From: Leptolyngbyaceae cyanobacterium CSU_1_3
Lineage (GTDB): Bacteria > Cyanobacteriota > Cyanobacteriia > Leptolyngbyales > Leptolyngbyaceae
Direction of reading: 5' to 3'
Length of the DNA: 39,868 bases
Assembly: GCA_012034655.1 (NCBI GenBank)
Contig: JAAUOZ010000032.1
Coordinates: 1 to 39,868 of the forward strand
The notes below the pieces were generated by a model, which saw only the letters and a program-made list of their open reading frames with translations, was not told the DNA's origin and ran no database searches. The position numbers and the translations under genes were made by a program. Shown one piece after another: positions 26,918 through 36,209 of this stretch. How positions within the stretch are numbered: the stretch's first letter is position 1; every line of letters begins with the position of its first letter.

Positions 26918-28528
26918 ATGTCTTCCTCCTCTGGTCGCTTCCAAAGCCATTTATTTAACTTTGTTTCACGGCAGACACAAAAATTTGCTGACAAAGCTGG
27001 AACCATCTTGCGACACACCAAGGTGGCAACGATCTGGAGCGCCCAAATTTTGCTCTACCCAGTCTACGCCCTGTTTCAATCTACACGAATGATCGGGCGG
27101 CAAATTAGCCAAACCATTCAGCGATCGTTCCACCAACTCACCCAAGCAACCGACGACGATCGCCCCTCGCCCTCTCTGACGATCGATACCCCGATTCAGC
27201 AAGTCTTAGCCGCCCTCCAAGGAACCGAAGCCGCACAATCCAACGATCGTCCCCCTCGCTCCTTCCTCCAGCGCCTGCTCGCCCGTCTGCTATTTTTTGC
27301 TCCTTCCCCCTCTCTCTCACGGGGCGTGCCCAAGGCAGCCCTTGTGGTCTCTCCTGCCCTCTCCTTTTCTATCTGCGGCATCGCCTCCCTCATCCCGACG
27401 GGCAAACTTGTCTTGGTGGCAGGCGACAACCAGATTGTGGATATTCTGACGATCGCCCAGCAAGACCAGCTACGAGAGCGCATGATCTGGGAGATGGCTA
27501 CCTTCTGGCGATCGTGGCGACAACAACAGATCGGCGCAACCCCATCGCTGGCGATCGTCGATCGTCCTAATTCCCTTCCTCCGGTGCGATTTTTCCATCA
27601 ACTCATGGCGTGGGTGCAGACTAGCCCTGTGGCGATCGCGGCCAACTTGTTTCAAGAAGCGACGTGGGTGAGGCAGCCGATCGAGTTAGATTGGTTTACC
27701 CCAGAGGTGGGGCTGGTGGCGTTCAATCCTGCCCATCTTGTCCCGCGCCGAATGCCCGCCTCCAGCGACGTTGACAAGCTAATTCGTCAACTGCCCAGAC
27801 TCGGCGAACTGGAAGCGTTAATTTGGGCGGCCGTGCGATATTTCTTTGGCAGCCCAGGCAAAAAAAGACTCGAAACTCACCCACCTAAACTCCACCTCCA
27901 AGCGCAGAGGGGGGAAGATCTGTGGCTAACGACTTCTGATCTGTTTGGTACACACAAATCATTGCCCACCAAACAAGCCGACGCAGCGCTAGAAGGGCGA
28001 TCGTCTGCGCCCCAAATCGATCGTAGGTTGCATCCAGTTGCCCATCTGCCTGCCCAAGATTTGCCCCAGGGCGATGCCACCCTTGCTTTGCCGTTTCAGA
28101 GGCCAATCGGTTTTGGCAACTCGGTACATCGTTGGCTCGATCGCCTATCTCCTCCCCGGCCCGCCAACCTGGTTTCGCGAAAATCTAGTCACCTCACCAA
28201 AGCTGCCAAACCGGGAGCGATCGCCCAACCCCTGAGAAACACGGATAGAAATAGTGCGGCGATCGTCGGTCAGACCCAGGTTATTCAGACCCGTGGGAGT
28301 TCGATTAGACTCAGCCAACCAGAGAGAGAATCGCACCTTCAGCCATACCGCGACCCCAATGACCCGCCATCGCGCGCAGCAACTCACTCAAGCTGGATTG
28401 ACACCCCAGCTACTCCGATCGGCTACGTCCAATCTCCGTTAGAGCGCCTTCTGGGTTGGTTCGATCGCGGCATGGCTGCGATCGAAAAAACTTTGCTTGC
28501 CATCTGGAACTGGCTGACTCGTGCTTGA
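26918..28528 (+). CDS. Conserved cyanobacterial protein of unknown function
   Basis: The 536-residue protein starts MSSSSGRFQSHLFNFVSRQT, followed by KVATIWSAQILLYPVYALFQ, a conserved N-terminal block that may be an amphipathic membrane-binding segment. A long basic, Pro/Ser/Arg-rich middle part follows, low in predicted structure. The C-terminus (GYVQSPLERLLGWFDRGMAA) ends in an amphipathic helix. I know such proteins from cyanobacteria but not their function. ATG 26918 is preferred over 26798 because the upstream 40 residues are not conserved in appearance and would overlap the mannosidase promoter region. Confidence 0.7.
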   Translation: MSSSSGRFQSHLFNFVSRQTQKFADKAGTILRHTKVATIWSAQILLYPVYALFQSTRMIGRQISQTIQRSFHQLTQATDDDRPSPSLTIDTPIQQVLAALQGTEAAQSNDRPPRSFLQRLLARLLFFAPSPSLSRGVPKAALVVSPALSFSICGIASLIPTGKLVLVAGDNQIVDILTIAQQDQLRERMIWEMATFWRSWRQQQIGATPSLAIVDRPNSLPPVRFFHQLMAWVQTSPVAIAANLFQEATWVRQPIELDWFTPEVGLVAFNPAHLVPRRMPASSDVDKLIRQLPRLGELEALIWAAVRYFFGSPGKKRLETHPPKLHLQAQRGEDLWLTTSDLFGTHKSLPTKQADAALEGRSSAPQIDRRLHPVAHLPAQDLPQGDATLALPFQRPIGFGNSVHRWLDRLSPPRPANLVSRKSSHLTKAAKPGAIAQPLRNTDRNSAAIVGQTQVIQTRGSSIRLSQPERESHLQPYRDPNDPPSRAATHSSWIDTPATPIGYVQSPLERLLGWFDRGMAAIEKTLLAIWNWLTRA

Positions 28529-28623
28529 TCCAGTTTTCTGCGGCCCAGCATCCAGTAAGATAGAGAAATCATCCCGTCTCAAACGGAACTTTTCCAACCT
28601 TTTATAATTCTGGAGATATCAGC

Positions 28624-28740
28624 ATGTTGGCGCTGAAAGTAGTGGTTTACATCGTTGTCGCATTTTTCGTCGGCTTGTTTTTCTTTGGATTTCTTTCTAG
28701 CGACCCGTCTCGGAACCCCAAGCGGAGAGATATGGAATAG
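28624..28740 (+). CDS. psbI: Photosystem II reaction centre protein I
   Basis: This 38-codon gene matches PsbI end to end: [20 protein letters not shown] then [18 protein letters not shown]. It has one membrane helix and binds near D1 in photosystem II. GGAG lies 8-9 bases before the ATG. A TATAAT at 28603-28608 is close upstream, but its position would leave a leader of only about 9 bases, so I do not call it as the promoter. Confidence 0.96.
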   Translation: MLALKVVVYIVVAFFVGLFFFGFLSSDPSRNPKRRDME

Positions 28741-28846
28741 ATCCAGGGCTGGCCCGTCAGAAGGGAGGCGGTTTAGAGGCTGTCCTCCTTATCTGTATAC
28801 TTAATGCGGTGTATCTGTCGGGCGTTTCGATCGAGTAGCTTAACGT

Positions 28847-31210
28847 ATGCCTTATCCGGTTCCCCCCCCGAACCGCCATCTCTTGTCGCTCCTTCTAGGC
28901 TTGAGTCAGCAGTTCATTCAGCGATTCAATTGCGATCGGCTGCCTTGACAATGGCGTTGGCCAAGCCTGCTCCTCCAGAGGTTTTGCAGCCCAAGTTTGC
29001 AGAGTTGAGGCAGGCTGATCTGCAAAATTCTGATCTGCAAAATTTTGACTTACCAAATTCTGACTTGCAAAGCCTTCCTCCAGAGGGGGCTGCCGCTTTG
29101 GGTGGTGCGGTCACACTCCAAGATGCGTTCCAAAGCTTGGAGAACTCGCCTCAAGGGTCACAAGTCCTGACCCAAAGCTTGCCCCCAGATTCGGCTCAAT
29201 CTGCGCCGCCTCAGGATACGCCCTTGCCTCCGTCGCAGCCTCCAGTTGTGCCCGTGGCTCCGCCTGCGAGTCCTGCGCCAGTCGTGCCACCGCCCGCAAA
29301 CTCCGCGCCTATAGCCCCCCCAGCCGCCCCACCGGGAAATGTGCCCGTCCAGAGCTTGGGCAATCAAGGAATTTTGGAACTAAAGGCCGATCGCCAAGAC
29401 TACGACGAACGGCGACAGATCTTTACCGCCGAGGGCAAGGTCTCCCTCAGGTTTCGCGGGGCATTGCTGACGGGCGATCGCTTCCAGGTCAATTTGCTCA
29501 ACCGTCTTACGATCGCCGAGGGCAACGTCGTTTTGACCAGGGGCGACCAAATCTTGAGGGGGCAACGGTTTCGCTACAACCTGATCCAAGAAGAAGGAAC
29601 CGTTGAGCAAGCCAGCGGGGAGATTTTTCTGCCGACCACCGCGACCGATTTTAATCCTAATTTGCCCACAGACATCACATCGGGAACCGTGCCTCGCGGG
29701 TCGGTAGGCGATCGTGTCTTTGCCAACCAGCCTCAGCAAGTTACGAGTGGGGGCAGTGCCAATGTCACTTTGGGTTCGCGTCGCAACTCTAGTGGAGCGT
29801 TGTTGATTCCTCAAACGGCGGGCAGGTCAGACGGCTACGCTTTGAAGCAGAGCAAATTTCCTTCTACCCCGAAGGCTGGCAGGCTAAAAATGTCCGCATT
29901 ACCAACGACCCTACTCGCCTCCAGAGCTAGAACTGCGAACCGAACAGGCCCAACTACGGAAACTATCTCCCCTGCGCGATGAAGTGGTGGCGACTCGCCC
30001 CCGTGTCGTGTTCGATCGTGGCTTTTCTCTACCGTTGCTGCGAAATCGCGTCATTTTAGATCGCAATCAGCGTCAGCCTGCCCTGGTTAATTTCGGGTTT
30101 GACAGCACCGATCGCGGTGGCATTTTTGTTGAGCGAGAAATTGAAGTGCTCCCAGGGGGGGCAACTCAGTTTACGATCACGCCTCAGTTTCTCGTGCAAA
30201 AGGCGATTACAAATGGCGGCAACCCCTTTACACTCGACAATTTTGGCCTAAAAAGTAAGCTAAACATTCCCTTGAGCAATCGCACCCTCGTGCGGGGAAC
30301 GGCGGTGCTCACCAGTCTAGATCTGGGCGAGGTAGAAGACAATTTGCGGGCGAGTTTGCGGGCCCAGCAGCTTGTCGGGACGCATACCCTGAGCTTAGAA
30401 GCCAGCTATCGCGATCGTCTGTTCAACAATTCCCTCGGCTTTCAAGACATCCAAAGCAGCATTGGGGCGCTGTTTTTCTCCCCCAATATTGCCCTGGGTG
30501 ACACTGGCATCAATCTCAGCTACCAGGCGGGCTATCAATATGTCAACGCCGACACCGATCGCGCTGATTTACTAGAGCCAGGTCGCCGTAACAATCGCAT
30601 TAGTTTGGGGCGCTTTCAGGGCAGTGCCGCCCTCAATCGTGGGTTTCTACTCTGGCAGGGCAAAGCTGCCCCTGCCACGCCTACGGAGGGGTTGCGCTAT
30701 TCTGCCACTCCGGTCACGCCCTACCTGTCGCTAGGGTTGGGGCTTACGGGTGTGGGTAGTGCTTACAGTAATGGCGATTTTCAGCGAAATTTGAATGCCA
30801 GCATCGGTATTTCTGGGCAGGTGGGCAACTTCACGAAGCCATTTTTAGACTACACCGCGTTCAACGTCACCTATACCCAGGTTTTGCGGGATGGCTTGTC
30901 TCCGTTTTTGTTCGATCGGGTAGCCGACGATAGAATTCTCTACGCAGGCATCACGCAGCAAATCTACGGCCCCTTCCGCTTTGGGTTTCAGACGGCTTAC
31001 AACGTGCAGACCGGCCGCGAAATTAGTACAGACTATGTGTTGGAATATAGCCGTCGCAGCTACAACGTTGCTTTGCGCTATAACCCAGTCCTGGAGCTAG
31101 GTTCGATTAGTTTGCGAATCAGTGACTTCAACTGGTCGGGCGGCAGCGAACCTTTTACGGGCAGTGGAGTGATCCCTGTAGAAGGGGGGATACAGCGTTT
31201 ACCCGAATAG
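28847..31210 (+). CDS. DUF3769 LptA/LptD-like outer-envelope protein, three single-base deletions
   Basis: With three bases restored this is a 788-residue protein. Residues about 1-190 are Pro/Ala-rich and disordered. Next comes an OstA/LptA-like beta domain (LELKADRQDYDERRQIFTAE, VSLRFRGALLTGDRFQVNLL), then DUF3769 with outer-membrane-like beta strands (VVATRPRVVFDRGFSLPLLR, GGIFVEREIEVLPGG). It is the cyanobacterial counterpart of LptD-type lipopolysaccharide export proteins. Deletions are inferred at about 28862-28869 (eight C, nine expected, giving MPYPVPPPEPPSLV), about 29810-29816 (frame resumes at GGQVRRLRFEAEQISFYPEG) and about 29913-29918 (resumes at SPPELELRTEQAQLRKL). The true ATG at 28847 is visible only after the first correction. 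It carries a 15-base in-frame repeat at 29017-29076. Confidence 0.85.
29017..29076 (+). repeat. 15-bp in-frame tandem repeat in the DUF3769 gene
   Basis: Four units begin with gatctgcaaaattct and encode D-L-Q-N-S/F steps (ADLQNSDLQNFDLPNSDLQ). The first two units differ at one base. The period of five residues resembles a pentapeptide repeat, but the array is short. Confidence 0.75.
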
Positions 31211-31325
31211 ACTTGAGGTATGAATTAATCTAAACTCAGGGTAGATTGACCGTGCATTCCCAATTTTAGGAATTGCTTTTTAGTCTTTCTGCCCCTTGAG
31301 GCAATCCCTGCTGTAATAAGGGTCT

Positions 31326-32090
31326 ATGACGGAGTTGGCAAACAGTCTTCCCGAATCTGATCAAGCGTCGATCGCCCATGCAACAGATCTGTTAACCCAC
31401 TACAGCTTTGATTTGGGTCGTCAAACCGCCAGCCAGTTGACCAATCACTGGCTGCAAGAATTTTCTGCCAGTTGGATTCGCTGGGCCGTGATCGAAGCCC
31501 TTTATCAGGGGCGCTACAAAGCCATTTCGGTATCGCAGATTCTACTGCTTTGGAAGCGGCGAAACCAACCTCGATATCACTTTAACTACGAATTTGAGCG
31601 ATTGGTCTGCAACAAATTCCCCAAAAATTTGAACCCCAAGCCCTCCGGATTGTTGGAATTTAAACCGACGATCGTGCCGCATAGCGAACCCTCTCTAGCC
31701 GACCCTTCCCCAGAGCTAGAACCGATCGCAGAGCCAGTGCCCGCGTGGTTTGCCCTGGCAGGGCAGGTGCAGGACGAGGCTGATTTGCCGGTCTCGTCAG
31801 GGGTCAAAAGCTTAGGCGCGATCGCCCCCCTTGACCTGGTAGAATCGCTCTCCAGTGCGCTGGTCAAAATTCAGGCGATCGAAGAACTGACGGAGCCATC
31901 GCCCGTTGCCTCAGATTTAGCGATCGAGTCCGTCGCCCCTGATCTGCTGACCGAAAATTCTGAGAACGGCCACGCAGACGACAATCCGCCCCCCATCCAC
32001 CAGTTTATGCCCATCAGTTCTGCCCCCGATTTTCATACCAAACTGAGAGCCGTAGCAGAGCAAAATTCTGAGGAAGTTTCGCGGGGGTGA
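31326..32090 (+). CDS. Conserved cyanobacterial protein of unknown function
   Basis: The 254-residue soluble, acidic protein has no signal peptide or membrane segment. The N-terminal 115 residues are structured, with the notable block WIRWAVIEALYQGRYKAISV and a basic end (WKRRNQPRYHFNYEFERLVC), which could bind nucleic acid. The remaining half is Pro/Glu/Ser-rich and probably disordered. I do not recognise a characterised family. It ends 16 bases from the convergent cpcS gene. Confidence 0.65.
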   Translation: MTELANSLPESDQASIAHATDLLTHYSFDLGRQTASQLTNHWLQEFSASWIRWAVIEALYQGRYKAISVSQILLLWKRRNQPRYHFNYEFERLVCNKFPKNLNPKPSGLLEFKPTIVPHSEPSLADPSPELEPIAEPVPAWFALAGQVQDEADLPVSSGVKSLGAIAPLDLVESLSSALVKIQAIEELTEPSPVASDLAIESVAPDLLTENSENGHADDNPPPIHQFMPISSAPDFHTKLRAVAEQNSEEVSRG

Positions 32091-32106
32091 GGGGTTGCCA
32101 TCTCGA

Positions 32107-32670
32107 TCAGGAATTGGTTGCTGCATCTGAGGTTGGGGTTGGGGGTTTTGCGCCGCCCATCCGCACTTCAGAACAGAATGAAGCCATCCCAAAGCCGTCA
32201 GACTGCTTGAGAATGTTGTGCCGCAACCGGACATTAGGACTCTCAAACCAGATTCGCTCTCTAGAGTACATCGTGTTGTCTTCGATGATCAGGGTTAGTT
32301 CGTCACCGCTGCCCATTTCATAGCGACCTGTACCAGGAACCTGCTCGGTGGCAGGGCCAACTTTTCGCAGCAGACGGCCCACCTTGGGGTTTTCAGGATT
32401 GGCGATCGCCACCAGCACCGTTGAACCCGATCGCTTCTGCTGCTTCGGTTCTAAAGTACCGTTCCAAGCAATCTGCACGCCACACAATGCCGTAGTCGAG
32501 TCAATTTTGTACAGTTCACAGAGTTGAATGACCGCCGGGTCGTTTTTCTCAAGCAGATCGATCTGAAGGTCTGACTTTCCTCCTTCTTGCTGCTTCAATG
32601 CTGGGTGATGGCTGGTTCTCAGCGAAGACCACTTACCAGCACTTTGAGCAAAAAATTCCACAATGTCCAT
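32107..32670 (-). CDS. cpcS: CpcS/CpeS-type phycobiliprotein lyase
   Basis: The family attaches bilin chromophores (phycocyanobilin or phycoerythrobilin) to conserved cysteines of phycobiliproteins. The 187-residue protein starts MDIVEFFAQSAGKWSSLRTS and continues HHPALKQQEGGKSDLQI, ELYKIDSTTALCGVQIAWNG, GSTVLVAI and MASFCSEVRMGG, matching the CpcS lipocalin-like barrel. A GTG at 32742 would add 24 residues that cover a hairpin in the leader, so I prefer ATG 32670. No phycobiliprotein gene is in the window. Which subunit it serves cannot be told from this sequence. Confidence 0.9.
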   Translation of the reverse strand: MDIVEFFAQSAGKWSSLRTSHHPALKQQEGGKSDLQIDLLEKNDPAVIQLCELYKIDSTTALCGVQIAWNGTLEPKQQKRSGSTVLVAIANPENPKVGRLLRKVGPATEQVPGTGRYEMGSGDELTLIIEDNTMYSRERIWFESPNVRLRHNILKQSDGFGMASFCSEVRMGGAKPPTPTSDAATNS

Positions 32671-32792
32671 GAATAGAAAATCCTGTTGTAATCGCGGCAG
32701 TTCTGGTTTTCCTCCACATTTTAGAGGGTGGAGGCATCCCACGGTTAGCGCCGGATTGTATTAGGGGATCATTTGTTCGTAAAACGACACCC

Positions 32793-34664
32793 CTAAAGCT
32801 GCTCGATCGTGGCCTTGAGTCCCTGGTTTAGCAATGATTGCAGCAGTTCGTCTGCCTTAGAACGATCGCCAAATGCCCCAGCTTGGAGCAGGGTGCGTCC
32901 TCGGAGCGAAACCAAAAAGGCATCGGGCACGATCGCTTTCACCTGCGCCTGCTGACCCTCATCTTCGGCCACGACGACAACCCGATAACGCAACGCCAGC
33001 GCCACAGACCGACTCGGCGGAATGGGTGGACTCCCTGCCGCCTGCTGGGTTGGGTTGCGCCACACTGGGACAGACGACATGCCGCCAACATTGCCGATCG
33101 GTGCATCCGCCCCCGGAACAGGAAGAATATCAGGGCTGGCAATGGCTGCGGTCGTCAACGGTGGAGCCATCGGAGCCGCCGCGATCGTTCCTGATTCGGG
33201 GGCAGGCACAGGAATCTCGATCGCCCCACTCGAATTTGAGGAACGGTTCCCCAAGGCGACTCTGGGAGTAGCCGACATTAAGGGAGCCGCCGCCGCCATT
33301 GGGGGAGCCAACTGAATCTGTGCCGCCGTCTCCTTGGAGAGGGGTAGCCGTCGCAGGCTGGTGGCCGCAGGCCGAGAAAAAATGGGGGTTCTCTGCGCCG
33401 TAGGGGGGCTGACCAATCGAGAAACAGGAATCGTGTCTAAACTGCCAGTCGTCGCCGGAGCCTGAGGAGATTTTAGCGCTTGAGGCGATCGCAGGCGAGG
33501 TAGCTCTTGCCCAAACGGCACGGCTGCCGCCCCACTCGTCGGAGGCGCAACGGGAATATCTGCCGCCCCCATCATCGTCGTTCCGGCAAAATCTAGCTTG
33601 CCGTTGGCCTTGTTGGAGGCTAACTGGTTGCCAAAAGCGACGATCGTTTCGCTACTGGTTTTGGCATTGATATCAAACTGAGCATTGCCCGCAAAGGTGT
33701 TGTTACCTGGATCATTCGCCGTGCCAAGATTGGGGCGAGCTTGAGCGATCGCCACCATGCCATCGCGATCGTTGCCATCCACAACGTTATTTCGCAAAAT
33801 CGGTCGCGCTTTGCCCTGGATCACAATGCCATCTTTGTTCTGCGTGACCCGATTTCCTGTCAGCCGGGGAGCCGAATTTTGGGCAATGTTGATGCCAAAA
33901 CCTGTCTTCTCAAAAATATTGTCCTGAAGCTCTGGGCGAGACGTGCCATAGATCGTGATGCCGTTGGCCCCGTTTTGGTAGAAATAATTGTTGCGAAGAA
34001 TCGGCGCGCTGCTGCCCACCACCGACGCGCCATCGTGACCGCTACCCGTAAAGGTGTTGTCGGTGATCACCGGGCTGGTAGACTCAACCCATAGCCCATA
34101 GCCCTGGGGATGGGCGTTTGTCACCGTTACTCCGGTTAGCCCCGCCTGGTTTGCACCGACGATCGTCACATTCTGTCGGGCAAAGGTGCGACTGAGAAAA
34201 AATCCTCCCCCTTGGATGATCACCCCCTGGCCGCGATCGCGCGGTTCTCCCTTCAAGGTCGTGCCTGGCTTGAGTTGAAGCGGAAACGTTTCTCCTGTTT
34301 CGGCGCTATAGGTTCCGGGTGACAGTAAGATAATGGTATTAGGCTGAACGATTTTCAACGCCTGAGTGATGGTTTTGAGGGGAGCCTGCTCGCCGCCAGT
34401 ATTGCGATCGTTGCCAGTGGTGGAGTTGACAAACAGCACAGCATACTGCGACAGATTTTCTGGTAATTGGGCAATTGTGGTCGCTGGCTGGGGTGCGATC
34501 GACGGAGGAGCCGCCAAACCGCTGGTAGGGGATACGATCGTCACCAACCCCGACAGACAGAGCACCGACACCGCACTTCCCCACTCAGGGATAGAAGACT
34601 TCACCGAAGAAGCACAGGCAACTTCGTCACACGAGTGAATGCATTGAGGGGGAATCGAACTCAC
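32793..34664 (-). CDS. Secreted DUF1565 beta-helix protein with C-terminal SPOR-like domain
   Basis: The 623-residue protein has an N-terminal hydrophobic export segment (about residues 30-50), then a right-handed beta-helix: LFVNSTTGNDRNTGGEQAPL, KTITQALKIVQPNTIILLSPG and repeated PVITDNTF, PILRNNYF, PELQDNIF, PRLTGNRV and PILRNNVV rungs (parallel beta-helix repeats). A Pro/Ala-rich linker of about 200 residues leads to a C-terminal SPOR-like module (YRVVVVAEDEGQQAQVKAIV, LLQAGAFGDRSKADELLQSL), typical of peptidoglycan binding. I chose GTG 34664, since AGGAG lies 7 bases upstream; the frame is open back to a TTG at 34703. Likely a cell-wall-associated protein that binds carbohydrate. Confidence 0.85.
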   Translation of the reverse strand: MSSIPPQCIHSCDEVACASSVKSSIPEWGSAVSVLCLSGLVTIVSPTSGLAAPPSIAPQPATTIAQLPENLSQYAVLFVNSTTGNDRNTGGEQAPLKTITQALKIVQPNTIILLSPGTYSAETGETFPLQLKPGTTLKGEPRDRGQGVIIQGGGFFLSRTFARQNVTIVGANQAGLTGVTVTNAHPQGYGLWVESTSPVITDNTFTGSGHDGASVVGSSAPILRNNYFYQNGANGITIYGTSRPELQDNIFEKTGFGINIAQNSAPRLTGNRVTQNKDGIVIQGKARPILRNNVVDGNDRDGMVAIAQARPNLGTANDPGNNTFAGNAQFDINAKTSSETIVAFGNQLASNKANGKLDFAGTTMMGAADIPVAPPTSGAAAVPFGQELPRLRSPQALKSPQAPATTGSLDTIPVSRLVSPPTAQRTPIFSRPAATSLRRLPLSKETAAQIQLAPPMAAAAPLMSATPRVALGNRSSNSSGAIEIPVPAPESGTIAAAPMAPPLTTAAIASPDILPVPGADAPIGNVGGMSSVPVWRNPTQQAAGSPPIPPSRSVALALRYRVVVVAEDEGQQAQVKAIVPDAFLVSLRGRTLLQAGAFGDRSKADELLQSLLNQGLKATIEQL

Positions 34665-35079
34665 AATTTTTCTCCTATCCACGGCTTCAGGATCACGGCT
34701 CAATAGTTCAAGCCAGAAGTGACGGTGATGACAGTTGTGCAGTAAGTTAGATTTCAGGCAGCGAATCTACTTCCACACTGACTGACACTCCATTCTTCAC
34801 ACGCTCGAAAAACAATCCTTCAATTTTGTCTACAGATTTCCTGAACGTGACAAACGTTACAAATCTTAAAGAACTGTGAGGAATTGTGGGCGAAAGTATA
34901 GAGGGTTCGCGTGAAAATAAAATACCAGTGAACCGGGTTTCGACTCTGCTCAACCCTCGACGGTTGAAGGTTGAGCGCAGTCGAAGCCTGGCTAGTGGTA
35001 CATGACTAACTCGCAGATCCCCAGGCTTGTGGGAACTTCCCATCCTGTATACGTATTAAAAACTAATCGGTTTGTTCCA
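34665..35079. other. Gene-free region upstream of thiE with a dispersed repeat
   Basis: No gene is seen in about 415 bases. It holds palindromic repeat copy C (34913-34995). I looked for a thiamine-pyrophosphate riboswitch upstream of thiE and did not find its conserved CTGAGA/GAACCTG elements. If thiE starts at ATG 35002 instead, this region is shorter. Confidence 0.55.
34913..34995. repeat. Palindromic dispersed repeat, copy C
   Basis: The copy begins gaaaataaaataccagtgaa. The arms gtttcgactctgctcaacc and ggttgagcgcagtcgaagc are nearly perfect inverted repeats around a short ctcgac-type loop. It aligns over about 80 bases with copy B (6974-7052) and more loosely with copy A (5124-5195). 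Confidence 0.85.
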
Positions 35080-36183
35080 ATGGGCAATACAGACGGTCGC
35101 AGCCAATTTGCACACCCTGCACTCTATCGAATTTTGGATGCCAACCTCGATCGCACCCGTGAAGGCCTGCGGGTGATCGAAGAATGGTGTCGCTTTGGGT
35201 TGAACCATTCGCAACTGACGGAGCAGTGCAAGCAATTGCGGCAGACACTTGCTCAATGGCACACCTCCGATCTGCGGGCTGCTCGCAATACACCAGACGA
35301 TCCGGGCACAGACTTGACCCATCCCCAAGAAGAGTCGCGGCGTAGCATTGAGCACGTTCTGCAAGCTAATTTTTGCCGCGTTGAAGAATCTTTGCGGGTC
35401 TTAGAGGAGTATGGCAAGGTTTACAGCGTCGAAATGGCGTTGGCAGTCAAGCAGGTGCGCTATCAGGTCTACACCCTAGAGAGCAGCCTGATGGCCTATC
35501 AGAGACACCAAATTTTGCGGCAGTCGTTGCTTTATTTGGTTACGGCTCCTTCAGAAAACCTTCTGACTACGGTGGAAGCTGCCTTGCAAGGTGGGCTGAC
35601 GATCGTCCAATATCGCGACAAAGATGCAGACGATCGCCTCCGCCTGAAGACGGCTCAGCAACTCTGTCAGCTTTGCCACAGCTATGGAGCCTTGCTAATC
35701 GTCAACGATCGACCGGATATTGCTTTGGCAGCCAATGCGGATGGCGTTCACCTGGGGCAACAAGACCTGCCTTTGCCTTTGGCCCGTCAACTGTTGGGCC
35801 CGCAGAAAATTATCGGTCGCTCTACCACCAACGCCGACGAGTTGCACCGCGCTATTCACGAAGGGGCCGACTACATTGGCGTTGGGCCGGTTTACGAAAC
35901 TCCAACTAAAGCAGGCAAAACGCCCGCCGGGTTGGAGTATGTGCAGTATGCGGCCAATCATTCGCCCATTCCCTGGTTTGCGATCGGCGGCATTGACACC
36001 ACCAATATTCAGGATGTAGTGGCGGCTGGGGCAAAACGCGCTTCTGTGGTGCGGGCCATCATGCAGGCAGAACAGCCCACCCTAGCGACCCAATATTTCT
36101 TGGCTCAACTCAGTCAGATTAGCCGCAAACCGATCGCCACCCTGCAAACGGGGAGCGATGCTTGGGACAATGGCGATCGATAA
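35080..36183 (+). CDS. thiE: Thiamine-phosphate synthase with N-terminal ThiE-associated domain
   Basis: ThiE joins the HMP-pyrophosphate and thiazole phosphate moieties to make thiamine phosphate. This is the long cyanobacterial form (367 residues): an N-terminal ThiE-associated helical domain (LYRILDANLDRTREGLRVIE, EESLRVLEEYGKVYS) precedes a TIM-barrel ThiE (LYLVTAPSENLLTTVEAALQ, VQYRDKDADDRLRL, VNDRPDIALAANADGVHLG, GVGPVYETPTKAG, FAIGGIDTTNI). I chose ATG 35080, which places the start 14 residues before YRILDAN; ATG 35002 is possible. thiS follows after 26 bases, so they form an operon. Confidence 0.94.
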   Translation: MGNTDGRSQFAHPALYRILDANLDRTREGLRVIEEWCRFGLNHSQLTEQCKQLRQTLAQWHTSDLRAARNTPDDPGTDLTHPQEESRRSIEHVLQANFCRVEESLRVLEEYGKVYSVEMALAVKQVRYQVYTLESSLMAYQRHQILRQSLLYLVTAPSENLLTTVEAALQGGLTIVQYRDKDADDRLRLKTAQQLCQLCHSYGALLIVNDRPDIALAANADGVHLGQQDLPLPLARQLLGPQKIIGRSTTNADELHRAIHEGADYIGVGPVYETPTKAGKTPAGLEYVQYAANHSPIPWFAIGGIDTTNIQDVVAAGAKRASVVRAIMQAEQPTLATQYFLAQLSQISRKPIATLQTGSDAWDNGDR

Positions 36184-36209
36184 ATCAAATTGCTCTTTTC
36201 TATCCATCT

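Noticed and set aside
28603-28608. TATAAT as psbI promoter -10
   Set aside because: It is only 16 bases before the ATG, leaving almost no leader and overlapping the ribosome-binding region.
2675-31210. Reading the split purL, pxcA, HD, chlB, CHAT and DUF3769 frames as separate genes or as pseudogenes
   Set aside because: The parts join into single full-length family members after one-base corrections at each break, and several genes are essential or central to photosynthesis.
32707-32733. cctccac...gtggagg hairpin as terminator of the DUF1565 gene
   Set aside because: On the minus strand it is followed by A, not T. It lies in the cpcS leader and may be incidental.
34747-35079. Thiamine-pyrophosphate riboswitch upstream of thiE
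   Set aside because: The conserved riboswitch motifs were not found by eye; the region is mostly the dispersed repeat.
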